This document shows positions 18,648 to 25,555 of a stretch of DNA of 34,569 nucleotides, in pieces; position 1 is the first letter of the stretch, and each line of letters begins with the position of its first letter. Origin of the DNA: Gammaproteobacteria bacterium (GTDB lineage Bacteria > Pseudomonadota > Gammaproteobacteria > Methylococcales > DRLZ01); assembly GCA_022600935.1 (NCBI GenBank), contig JAHZJL010000039.1, forward strand, positions 1 through 34,569. The letters are read 5' to 3'. A program made the translations under genes and the position numbers. The notes below the pieces were generated by a model. The model ran no database searches. It was not told where the DNA came from and saw only the letters and a program-made list of their open reading frames with translations.

Positions 18648-19259
18648 TCATTCGTGATACTTATGAATTTCAACTCTGCGGTTAACAGAGGCATAAGGAT
18701 CCTGTCCACTGAGAGGAGAATATTCACCTTTACCAAGTATGACCAGTCTGTCGCGTTCGATACCATATTTATAAAACAGGTAATCTTTGACAGCTTTAGC
18801 GCGACGTTCAGACAATTTCTGATTGTATTGCGAACTACCGCTGGCATCGGTGTGTCCCTCGATGACGATTTTCTCGGTTCGTAAATCATCTCTGGACAAC
18901 ATTTTGCCTAGTTCGTCGATATAAGGACGTGACTCACCAGTTATCTCATCAGAGTTGTAACCAAACTGGATTGGCAATCCGATGCCGACAGATTCAGCAG
19001 CTGGTGGAGTCGGAGCAGTCGCTGTTTCAACCGGGTCGAAACTGATGGAGCGTGTCTTCGGTCTTTTACTTGTTTGAGATGAGCTTCCCGGAAACAATTG
19101 ATTAGCCATTTCATCGGCAGAAGGCACACTGCTATACATTTTGACATCTTCGGCAGTACAAACAGTTGAAAATTGAACTGATACGACTGCCACCACAGCA
19201 CAACACAGTTTGCTTAGCTGTCGTTTATGTTGATGATGTAAATCGCTCTTGATATTCAT
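18648..19259 (-). CDS. OmpA-family peptidoglycan-binding protein
   Basis: A 203-residue protein with a signal peptide (about 1-36, ending VCTA), a Ser/Thr/Pro-rich linker and a C-terminal OmpA-like domain (about 92-200). Conserved peptidoglycan-contact residues are visible: Asp138 in EGHTDASG and Arg153 in 'NQKLSERRAKAVKDYL', with 'NRRVEIHKY' at the end. It has no beta-barrel and no lipobox, so it should be periplasmic and bound to the cell wall. AGAGG lies 9 bases before the ATG at 19259. In this cluster it may anchor an exported structure or its exporter to peptidoglycan (inference). Confidence 0.92.
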   Translation of the reverse strand: MNIKSDLHHQHKRQLSKLCCAVVAVVSVQFSTVCTAEDVKMYSSVPSADEMANQLFPGSSSQTSKRPKTRSISFDPVETATAPTPPAAESVGIGLPIQFGYNSDEITGESRPYIDELGKMLSRDDLRTEKIVIEGHTDASGSSQYNQKLSERRAKAVKDYLFYKYGIERDRLVILGKGEYSPLSGQDPYASVNRRVEIHKYHE

Positions 19260-19340
19260 GAATCTAAACCTCTTTTTCCTGGTATTTAAAAAAACTCTAA
19301 AAATCCTAAACAGATATTTTAAAAACGTATGGATCCTGAC

Positions 19341-19643
19341 TTATTTATGTTCCCAACGAGTGACTAACCCGTTGGTATCGAAGAATACTACCTGAGTCGA
19401 AAACTCAAGTGATTCACCCCACGTCCCTTTTGTGGTTCCCTGGCATGTGTAACAATGTCGTCCCCATGCCGCTCTAACCTGCTCTCTTGTCATACCTTTG
19501 GCAATCATTCCCGCTTTGATTAATTTAACCGTTTGCGGATCCCACTCAGGGTGTTGAGCAACATAGTCTTCGCGTCGAACAGGACCAGTTTCACACGCTG
19601 TCAATAAAATCAGAATTAATGTAAAAATGATTGATTTATTCAT
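19341..19643 (-). CDS. Small BamE/SmpA-like lipoprotein
   Basis: A 100-residue lipoprotein with the signal ending LLTAC (Cys17). The mature part has the small two-helix, three-strand pattern of SmpA/BamE-like domains: 'LIKAGMIAKGMTREQVRAAWG', then 'EFSTQVVFFDTNGLVTRWEHK'. A CxxC pair (RHCYTCQG) sits between. The ATG at 19643 overlaps the stop of the CsgG-like gene by 8 bases and follows a GAGG site, so the two are translationally coupled; an in-frame start further up (19664) would overlap more and lacks a site. Real BamE belongs to the barrel assembly machinery; this one is more likely a specialised relative serving the cluster. Confidence 0.75.
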   Translation of the reverse strand: MNKSIIFTLILILLTACETGPVRREDYVAQHPEWDPQTVKLIKAGMIAKGMTREQVRAAWGRHCYTCQGTTKGTWGESLEFSTQVVFFDTNGLVTRWEHK

Positions 19644-21282
19644 ATCCACCACCCTCAACCTCAAGAGCTGCCTGGTTTGAAGTTTCTGCTACCACATTGA
19701 AATCAGTGCCTGCAACTGCATATTTGCTTGTTGCTTCAGGTTTGAATTCACCATTTAATCCAATCGGAAACATATCCGCTGTAATTGGTGTTAATGAAGC
19801 AGCCACTCTAATTTTATCCGTGCCTTCAGGCGCACCAACTGTCAAATTGACAGGAGAGCCCAACGGAGGAATTCGAACTGTCTTACCCGGTTTGACAAAA
19901 TTGTCATTCTGATAAGGGTTCGGAAACAGTGTTGACATTTTTCCTATTGAATTGATGGTCACAATTCTGACAAACATTGGCTGAGTGACCTCAAAAAATA
20001 CTTCCATTTTGTCACCAATCGCAAAATCCTGTTTACTGGTCCAAACTTTGATTTCTCCCATTTCAGTTGCCAGTTGCTCAGGTTTAGCCTTCACGACAGG
20101 CATTTGCTGTACACTCGCAACAGGTGGTTTTTCCTGTAAAGCCGATGCACGTAGAGAATTTTGATAATTTTCAATCATCACATTCACTTGTTTGCGTCTG
20201 GCCTGCGTTTTAATATTCAGTGGAACATTTTCGAATAACGCCAGATAAGTCTTTTCACTCACCGGATTTGCTGTATTTACACTGTACTGTCCTTTAATAC
20301 TGCTTAACGCACTTTGTGTTTTCGAATCCACACGTCCAGTCACTTCCACATCTTTACCATACAGAAACAGGTATTCCTGAATTTTCGCAACCTGATCCGC
20401 ATATGCCATTTCATAGAATTCCTCTTTAATGGAGTCAAGTACTATTGAATCCGGCTCGCTATTGGGAATCAATTTCCAGTATGGCAAATTCTGGTATTTA
20501 CCAATCACTTGTATCAAACTCAGTTGAACCAACAAACGAACTGCTGCATGCCTGCCCTGAATTTTCTTGATATTGCCGCGTACACCAATGGTCTGGCCAT
20601 ACACTGTAAATCCTAATTGATCAATCCCTAAGCCTTTGTGGACATTGATAGTATTCACAGCCTGCATAAACGGGATTCCGATAAATGTCTGAAAATCCAG
20701 CAGATTAAAATCCAGGGTAATTCGTGCCAGAGACTCCTTGCGGGTATCGGCAAAATCCAAACCCATCGGGATACCCAGCTCTTCGGCACTACCACTGATA
20801 TCTGTCCCTTCTTCCTTGGTCACCAGACCTCGATCAAATTCAGTCAATCCACCAACCAAGACAACATCAGGCAATATTTTATCACCCCACTGCGAATAAC
20901 CGGTTTGTGCGGTGTTCAACATAAAATCCGGATCGTAAGGAATATACAGAATATCTCCGCCGAAACCATTCAAGGTACTTTTAACCATTTCCGAAATATC
21001 TTGAGGAATCTCACCTTGTGTTGGTAAAGAGGTTCCTGTCTTGTCGAATACCGGCTTGGACATCACATGCAATGGCGCTCGGCCATATATTTTATTTGCA
21101 TATCCCAGCTGCCGAATCGACTGGTTAAACACTGTCGTTTTGACTTCAGGCAAGGATTTGGTTAAATCCAGGTCGACATTTTGAGGATTTGCCCCACAAG
21201 CATGTAGAATGACCGCGATTAAACCAATCGATACAATTCTGGCTGTACTTGTAGTTACGGTTGTCAATTTCTGTTGGTTCAT
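19636..21282 (-). CDS. CsgG/HfaB-like lipoprotein with PG-binding-like and DUF4384-like domains
   Basis: A 548-residue lipoprotein with a signal ending LHAC (Cys29). Residues about 60-275 resemble the CsgG/HfaB family of outer-membrane secretion channels: 'DVVLVGGLTEFD' (139-150), a strand-rich 'RITLDFNLLDFQTF' and the helix 'GRHAAVRLLVQLSLIQVIGKYQNLPYWKLIP' correspond in order to the 'IMVEGSIIGY', 'AVNLRVVNVSTG' and C-terminal helix regions of CsgG. Residues about 297-352 look like a degenerate peptidoglycan-binding domain ('IQEYLFLYGKDVEVTGRVDSKTQSAL'), and 410-500 like DUF4384 ('IKVWTSKQDFAIGDKMEVFFEV', 'LFPNP'). CsgG exports curli subunits; HfaB serves the Caulobacter holdfast anchor. The four small repeat proteins upstream would be its cargo (inference). 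The CsgG assignment is by pattern, not alignment. Confidence 0.65.
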   Translation of the reverse strand: MNQQKLTTVTTSTARIVSIGLIAVILHACGANPQNVDLDLTKSLPEVKTTVFNQSIRQLGYANKIYGRAPLHVMSKPVFDKTGTSLPTQGEIPQDISEMVKSTLNGFGGDILYIPYDPDFMLNTAQTGYSQWGDKILPDVVLVGGLTEFDRGLVTKEEGTDISGSAEELGIPMGLDFADTRKESLARITLDFNLLDFQTFIGIPFMQAVNTINVHKGLGIDQLGFTVYGQTIGVRGNIKKIQGRHAAVRLLVQLSLIQVIGKYQNLPYWKLIPNSEPDSIVLDSIKEEFYEMAYADQVAKIQEYLFLYGKDVEVTGRVDSKTQSALSSIKGQYSVNTANPVSEKTYLALFENVPLNIKTQARRKQVNVMIENYQNSLRASALQEKPPVASVQQMPVVKAKPEQLATEMGEIKVWTSKQDFAIGDKMEVFFEVTQPMFVRIVTINSIGKMSTLFPNPYQNDNFVKPGKTVRIPPLGSPVNLTVGAPEGTDKIRVAASLTPITADMFPIGLNGEFKPEATSKYAVAGTDFNVVAETSNQAALEVEGGGYE

Positions 21283-21297
21283 AGTCTTTTACTTTGC

Positions 21298-21636
21298 TTA
21301 ACGTGAAATCGCATTTGAATTCTTGATTTCAGATGAGTTGATAATTGTCGTTCCAGGTGCAAGTTTGGACCCAACACCAAAAGTTATATTGCCTTGTCCG
21401 TCTCCTTGATTTTTATCTGTAATCACAGGCCGGACATTTTCCAAACCTTTTTTCCCTCTAAATTCAGCAGCTTTTGCTTTCATCAAGATAAACGGTACGT
21501 TAATTTTCGGCTTAAGAGAATCATCGACTGGTGAGTCAATCGCTATTCCGTCATTTAAGTCGTTACTGTTTGCATTCGCTGTAAACAAAACAATACAGAC
21601 AAATAACAGGTGATTACAAAATTGCTTCTTTCGCAT
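21298..21636 (-). CDS. Small exported protein with one partial fibre-type repeat
   Basis: A 112-residue protein with a signal peptide (1-23, ending NANS). The central part is charged ('ILMKAKAAEFRGKKGLENVRPVITDK'); the C-terminus reads NQGDGQGNITFGVGSKLAPGTTIINSSEIKNSNAIS, which repeats in shortened form the NQG...I, GSxI and 'TIxNxxxIKNSANIAI' elements of the neighbouring repeat proteins. GGAG lies 7 bases before the ATG at 21636. It sits 12 bases after the 143-residue repeat gene and 15 before the CsgG-like gene. A role as minor subunit, nucleator or cap is an inference from the truncated repeat. Confidence 0.78.
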   Translation of the reverse strand: MRKKQFCNHLLFVCIVLFTANANSNDLNDGIAIDSPVDDSLKPKINVPFILMKAKAAEFRGKKGLENVRPVITDKNQGDGQGNITFGVGSKLAPGTTIINSSEIKNSNAISR

Positions 21637-21648
21637 GGAACTACTCCA

Positions 21649-22080
21649 TTATTTGATTACAATTGAACCCTGATTGGATTCGTCAGTGCCAAACAATCCG
21701 CCGAGACCCAATACATCCACAGCAATATTTGCAGAGTTACTAATGTCAGCGTTATTGACAACAGTCACTCCATTCACTGACCGGGAAATTTTTACTGCAC
21801 CCTGGTTTGCTTCAGCCTTACCACCCAAACCAATCGCCACATTGGCGGAATTCTTGATTTTTGCGTTATTGACAATTGTTGAACCGCTGACATTGGCGCC
21901 TTTAATCGCAATGCTTCCCTGATTCGCCTCAGCATCTTCAATCGCAATATTCGCAGAATTTTTAATTTTTGCATTATTGAGTATATTGGTACTTTTGACT
22001 TTTGATCCAGCTATACATAATCCTGTCAGGAAAAAAAACATGCTGACTGTTAAAACCGCAATTGTTGAAAAAGATTTCAT
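21649..22080 (-). CDS. Secreted repeat protein, candidate fibre subunit (three repeats)
   Basis: A 143-residue protein with a signal peptide (MKSFSTIAV..., ending CIAG). ATG at 22080 is chosen because GAGG lies 9 bases upstream; an in-frame ATG at 22095 has no site and would put extra basic residues before the signal. The mature part is three repeats of about 35-43 residues with the frame 'STIxNNAKIKNSANxAI ... ANQGSIxI'. Small residues alternate with Ile/Val, and Asn, Gln, Ser and Gly hold fixed places, as in beta-solenoid or curli-type amyloid subunits, but the sequence is not the curlin repeat. The third repeat has a longer Gly/Leu-rich insertion. Transcribed towards the CsgG-like gene. 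Confidence 0.8.
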   Translation of the reverse strand: MKSFSTIAVLTVSMFFFLTGLCIAGSKVKSTNILNNAKIKNSANIAIEDAEANQGSIAIKGANVSGSTIVNNAKIKNSANVAIGLGGKAEANQGAVKISRSVNGVTVVNNADISNSANIAVDVLGLGGLFGTDESNQGSIVIK

Positions 22081-22286
22081 TTTTAAAAGCCTCATGTTGA
22101 TAGTTAAATAGTTATGGGGAAAGAAATTACTAGACCAACCGACAGATTAGGCAAAATGGAATTCGTTGTTATCAAAAATAATTTCACTAAACTGATAAAA
22201 AATTCATCTTCCAATAAACTTGATCTTATATTCTGCAAAATCTAATAGCTTTCTTAAATCACATTAACCAACCTCTAAAATGTGAT

Positions 22287-22321
22287 AAACGGCCGCGTAG
22301 TCTGAATCCAGGCGGCCGTTT
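22287..22321. other. Perfect 10-base stem-loop between repeat genes
   Basis: AAACGGCCGC (22287-22296) pairs perfectly with GCGGCCGTTT (22312-22321) over a 15-base loop. On the minus strand it lies 20 bases after the stop of the first downstream 101-residue gene and before the 143-residue gene. The U-tract is poor (TTTATCACATTTT), so it may be a partial terminator or an mRNA-end stabiliser that lets the subunit genes be expressed more than the exporter genes. Confidence 0.55.
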
Positions 22322-22341
22322 CAATCATTGATCGAAATCGA

Positions 22342-22647
22342 TTACTCGATATCGATTGAACCCTGGTTAGCTCGAGTGTCACCCACGCCTGTACTGATCG
22401 CAAGGTTAGCCGCTCTTTCGACTTTAGATTTGTTAGTGATGTTTGAATCAGAGATCTTTGCACCTTTAATCTTGATACTGCCCTGGTTCGCAACCGCTTC
22501 ACCAGCTCCCGTGCTGATCGCAAGGTTAGCCGCTTCTTTCACTTGTGATTCGTTAGTAATTGTTGAACCCTTAATTTCTGATCCAGCAGCAAATACACTT
22601 CCAGATACAAACAAGCCCAATACAGCCATTGTCATTACTTTTCGCAT
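22342..22647 (-). CDS. Secreted two-repeat protein, candidate fibre subunit (copy A)
   Basis: A 101-residue protein, identical at the amino-acid level to copy B at 22750-23055. Signal peptide 1-20 (ending VFAA). The mature 80 residues are two repeats of about 40: 'GSEIKGSTITNESQVKEAANLAIS', a linker, then ANQGSIKIKG; and 'AKISDSNITNKSKVERAANLAIS', linker, then ANQGSIDIE. AGAGGG lies 8 bases before the ATG. No cysteine, no aromatic residue in the mature protein. Size, signal, repeat form and position before a CsgG-like exporter suggest a secreted fibre subunit, but it is not a known curlin, Fap or holdfast protein that I recognise. Confidence 0.82.
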   Translation of the reverse strand: MRKVMTMAVLGLFVSGSVFAAGSEIKGSTITNESQVKEAANLAISTGAGEAVANQGSIKIKGAKISDSNITNKSKVERAANLAISTGVGDTRANQGSIDIE

Positions 22648-22691
22648 TTTTTAAACCCTCTAATATTTTAATGTTAACTTGTTAATTTCAG

Positions 22692-22732
22692 GAGTGTCTG
22701 GCGATCTCTTTCAATTGTTTCACCAGACACTC
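22692..22732. other. Perfect 10-base stem-loop between copies A and B
   Basis: GAGTGTCTGG (22692-22701) pairs perfectly with CCAGACACTC (22723-22732) over a 21-base loop, in the gap between the two identical genes. The sequence is unrelated to the stem-loop at 22287-22321, but the position (just downstream of a repeat gene on the minus strand) is the same. No T-run follows, so a stability or processing element is more likely than a terminator. Confidence 0.5.
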
Positions 22733-22749
22733 GAATTGTTGTTAAATGA

Positions 22750-23055
22750 TTACTCGATATCGATTGAACCCTGGTTAGCTCGAGTGTCACCCACGCCTGT
22801 GCTGATCGCCAGGTTAGCCGCTCTTTCGACTTTAGATTTGTTAGTGATGTTTGAATCAGAGATCTTCGCACCTTTGATCTTGATGCTGCCCTGGTTCGCA
22901 ACCGCTTCACCAGCTCCTGTGCTGATCGCAAGGTTAGCCGCTTCTTTTACTTGTGATTCGTTAGTAATCGTTGAACCCTTAATTTCTGAACCCGCTGCAA
23001 ATACACTTCCAGATACAAACAAGCCCAAAACAGCCATTGTCATTACTTTTCGCAT
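22750..23055 (-). CDS. Secreted two-repeat protein, candidate fibre subunit (copy B)
   Basis: A 101-residue protein identical to copy A in all residues; I count about twelve base differences in 306, all synonymous. Signal peptide 1-20, then two repeats of about 40 residues with conserved 'AANLAIS' and ANQGSI elements. AGAGGA lies 7-8 bases before the ATG at 23055. It is the first gene of the minus-strand cluster, so the main promoter should lie in the 679-base gap upstream. The arrangement of a duplicated small secreted protein ahead of an exporter recalls csgBA, where two related subunits have different roles, but here the two are identical, so a dosage role is more likely. Confidence 0.82.
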   Translation of the reverse strand: MRKVMTMAVLGLFVSGSVFAAGSEIKGSTITNESQVKEAANLAISTGAGEAVANQGSIKIKGAKISDSNITNKSKVERAANLAISTGVGDTRANQGSIDIE

Positions 23056-23417
23056 TTTTTAATCCTCTACCTTTTCAATGTTAGTTAGTTAATTTCAAGA
23101 GCCGTCCAGACTCAATCTGTATAAACGAACAACAATTTTTTTTTTTCACAAATATTCGAATTTTTTTCATCAAGCGTCATCTTCAGAGTTTATCGCAGAC
23201 ATATAAAGCATACTGGGGCACGATGAATCAGCTCTTGAATAACATCTGAATGCACGCGATTTATATTTTTTTCAAATAACTTTATTGTAATTGGCTATTT
23301 GAGAACAGATACAATTCATTCTAATCCTATACACAATTTGTATGATCTATATAAGGAATCGCTTAATGTCCTGACTTCAGTTGTTTGATAAAACGTGCCA
23401 AAAAATCTGGCTAATGC

Positions 23418-23457
23418 AAAAAAGTTATAAACTTGCAATTGTTTTATAAGCTTTTTT
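23418..23457. terminator. Terminator-like stem-loop in the divergent region
   Basis: AAAAAAG-TTATAAA-C pairs with G-TTTATAA-CTTTTTT, about 15 base pairs with two single-base bulges and an 8-base loop. A-run on one side and T-run on the other make it usable on both strands. No gene runs into it from either side, so it either ends an unannotated RNA or insulates the two divergent transcription units. In such AT-rich DNA chance is possible. Confidence 0.35.
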
Positions 23458-23527
23458 CAGTTGGAAATTATTTTTCATCAATTTCAGAAAATTATTATTT
23501 AATGTTCGTTTTATAGATGTAGCTGGA

Positions 23528-23658
23528 ATTGAACTGATTCAATCGAAGTTAAGGATCTGCTTTTAACGTAAAAGATCCCATTTGACAACTGTCAACAGCG
23601 CTTCAGTTCAATCGAGTCGGTAATATTCACCTTGAATTCGCACTTGGAAAAGCAGATC
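23528..23658 (+). promoter_or_regulatory. Overlapping inverted repeats in the sigma-gene leader
   Basis: ATTGAACTGA (23528-23537) is complementary to TCAGTTCAAT (23603-23612), and GATCTGCTTTT (23554-23564) to AAAAGCAGATC (23648-23658); the pairs interleave as in a pseudoknot. The second left arm can also fold locally (GGAT/ATCC plus CTTTTA-ACG-TAAAAG, 23553-23578), so two exclusive structures are possible. They end 76 bases before the sigma start codon. This may be a regulatory RNA leader or a set of protein sites. Confidence 0.4.
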
Positions 23659-23734
23659 ATAGAGACTTGTTTTTTCCAAAACAAAACTCTTTTATAACTT
23701 GTGTTTTAAGCGATTCTCGTGGTGGAGAAGAACA

Positions 23735-24571
23735 ATGCAATCAAAAAAACGGTCCAACGACAGTTTAACTGCTGAGGCTGCAAAAAATCTGGTTTTCGAT
23801 CACTGGAATTTTTTGTCTAGTCTGGCTCGAAAGCGTTTTCCAAATGACAGCGACATGGCTGACCAGGCACTCAGCTATGTACTTGATAAACTGGAAGACC
23901 AGAATTGGAACAGAGTCAGAGGATGGGATGGTTGTGGCAGTTTTGCAACTTTTGTGGCCGTGCTTGCCAGTCGTTTAATGACTGATTTTGTCAGATCGAA
24001 GTTCGGTTACCACCGACCCCCTGCCTGGTTGCAGGAAAAAAAAGAGGTCATCTGGCAAAAAGCGTACAAATTGTATGCAGTCGATAAATACGAAAGAAAA
24101 GAAGCTATTGAAGTCTTGCTTTCGGATGCATCAATTGAAGACAACATTTCAGTAGAAGACGTTGTCAATACTGTCTATGCAAAATGTACAAAACAAGCAC
24201 GATTCTCAGAAGGCAATGTTGGAATAGACCAGATTGCAGAAACAGCTTCATCGGAAGATGCCATGCCGGAAAATATTGATGTTGATCAAAAACAATTAAT
24301 TGAAGTTCTGATTGAGTACATTGAGTCCAATGACAATTCACTGGATGTCATCAAGGACGAAACTGTCAGAAACCTGTTGTACCATCTTAAATCTCAGATT
24401 GATCTGAGCCATGAAGACAGGTTGCTGTTAAGGTTACGTTATTGTGAAGGCCTCAAAGTCAAGGAAATCAGTCAGATGCTTCATCTGAATGGTAATTTAT
24501 ACAAACGTATCAATAATCTGATAGATGAATTGAAAGCTGCGTGTCAGCAATGCGGTTTAATCGCTGCGTAA
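23735..24571 (+). CDS. Sigma-70-family (ECF-like) RNA polymerase sigma factor
   Basis: A 278-residue protein from ATG 23735, which has GGAG 7-8 bases upstream; an in-frame upstream start would add a few residues without a site. Region 2 is recognisable at the start: 'AKNLVFDHWNFLSSLARKRFPNDSDMADQALSYVLDKL' followed by 'GSFATFVAVLASRLMTDFVRSKF'. Region 4 is at the end: 'LSHEDRLLLRLRYCEGLKVKEISQMLHLNGNLYKRINNLIDEL'. The 110-residue middle is longer than in ordinary ECF sigmas and acidic. The next gene encodes a zinc-motif membrane protein of anti-sigma type, the usual partner. It diverges from the fibre cluster, the most obvious candidate regulon (inference). Confidence 0.82.
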   Translation: MQSKKRSNDSLTAEAAKNLVFDHWNFLSSLARKRFPNDSDMADQALSYVLDKLEDQNWNRVRGWDGCGSFATFVAVLASRLMTDFVRSKFGYHRPPAWLQEKKEVIWQKAYKLYAVDKYERKEAIEVLLSDASIEDNISVEDVVNTVYAKCTKQARFSEGNVGIDQIAETASSEDAMPENIDVDQKQLIEVLIEYIESNDNSLDVIKDETVRNLLYHLKSQIDLSHEDRLLLRLRYCEGLKVKEISQMLHLNGNLYKRINNLIDELKAACQQCGLIAA

Positions 24572-24624
24572 ACAATCTGCATCATTCAATCATCGTCAGT
24601 TATCGCTTGTTTTGGAGATAACAA

Positions 24625-25548
24625 ATGACTGATAATCAAGATAAAGCACTGGCTTTACTAGGCATTGCTGCGACCAAAAAAACGGTTGAAATCGCATGTC
24701 CACCGGAAAATATCATGAGTGCTTTTATCGAAAACCGCGTTGAATCAAAAACGCGTCACATGATGCTTTCTCATATCAATCACTGTGAAGAGTGCTACAT
24801 AACCTGGGAGTCGCTGAGTGTATTTCTGGCCCAACATGCAGAGACAGTACACGAGGCCAAACAACAATCACATACTACCGGATCAACCAGCGTGCTGCAA
24901 AAAATCAGTGACTGGTTTAGTTCAGGCTTTTCCTGGCAAATTGCTGCACCGGGGCTGGCGCTGGCATCACTGGCTATGGCAGTTGTGATCAACATGCCGG
25001 ATACCCTTTACACCATCAACAATCCGAATGCTTCTGTAGTCGCCGCAGCCACTCTGGATGCCGACACACTTGCCAAAAATATAGATCAATTATCCTTACC
25101 CTGGGAGAGTGAAACATACGGATTCAGTCACTCAGGATACTCAAATGCTGCCAAAGCATTTGGTGCGGGACTGTGGTTTTCAAGAAACCAGTTAATGGAT
25201 GCAGAGAACCAATTACCAACTGCCCTGTTATCGAACCCAAAGATCAACTGGCAATCATCAGATTATCAGGATTATTATGCACTTGGACAATGGAGCCTGA
25301 ATGCCTGGATTCTTGCCCGGGCTACCCATGTTGAACCTAAACAATGGGAACGTCTTAACCAATCGCTTGAGTCTATAGAAGTCCGATTGCAACAACGAGT
25401 CGGTCATGAGTCTGAGGCCAAGTTGTCATTAAATACCATCGATAAGCTTAAAACCACACTGACTCGTTTATCCAAACAACCCGGTCTTTCCGAACAACAC
25501 AATTTGTCACGAGAAATCGAACTCGGGTTACAGCGACTCTTCATCTGA
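24625..25548 (+). CDS. Anti-sigma-like membrane protein with zinc-binding motif
   Basis: A 307-residue protein. The N-terminal cytoplasmic part holds a ZAS/zf-HC2-type motif: Cys25, then His50-x3-Cys54-x2-Cys57 ('HINHCEEC'), the arrangement by which many anti-sigma factors bind zinc and clamp an ECF sigma. One membrane helix lies at about 104-123 (IAAPGLALASLAMAVVI). The outer 180 residues are mostly helical and polar, with several Trp, and not recognised. GGAG lies 7 bases before the ATG; the sigma gene ends 53 bases upstream, and the M48 protease starts 7 bases after the stop. Gene order sigma, anti-sigma, protease suggests control by regulated release of the sigma factor. Confidence 0.78.
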   Translation: MTDNQDKALALLGIAATKKTVEIACPPENIMSAFIENRVESKTRHMMLSHINHCEECYITWESLSVFLAQHAETVHEAKQQSHTTGSTSVLQKISDWFSSGFSWQIAAPGLALASLAMAVVINMPDTLYTINNPNASVVAAATLDADTLAKNIDQLSLPWESETYGFSHSGYSNAAKAFGAGLWFSRNQLMDAENQLPTALLSNPKINWQSSDYQDYYALGQWSLNAWILARATHVEPKQWERLNQSLESIEVRLQQRVGHESEAKLSLNTIDKLKTTLTRLSKQPGLSEQHNLSREIELGLQRLFI

Positions 25549-25555
25549 TACAAGG

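Larger units (their letters stand above)
22339..23098 (-). repeat. Tandem gene duplication, period 408 bases
   Basis: Two direct copies offset by 408 bases. Each copy covers the 101-codon gene, the last codons from GATTACTCG onward, and about 40 bases of leader (compare 22648-22690 with 23056-23098, which share 'aatgtta' and 'gttaatttca'). Leader and coding part were therefore duplicated together; the sequence between them (the stem-loops) is unrelated. Confidence 0.85.
23056..23734. promoter_or_regulatory. Divergent control region between fibre cluster and sigma gene
   Basis: 679 very AT-rich bases with no credible gene, holding the promoters of both the minus-strand cluster and the plus-strand sigma gene. 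It contains a bulged terminator-like stem-loop (23418-23457), a short dyad TTGAC-AACT-GTCAA (23582-23595), a set of overlapping inverted repeats just before the sigma gene (listed separately), and a 7-base hairpin TTGTTTT-TTCC-AAAACAA (23667-23684). I could not pick out a reliable -35/-10 pair, which would be consistent with use of an alternative sigma factor. Confidence 0.5.

Noticed and set aside
22328-23062. Plus-strand frames antisense to the duplicated repeat genes
   Set aside because: They are duplicated only because the minus-strand genes are; no ribosome sites and no export signal.
22339-23098. Insertion sequence or CRISPR explanation for the direct repeats
   Set aside because: The repeats are whole genes with leaders; there are no transposase, terminal inverted repeats or spacer units.
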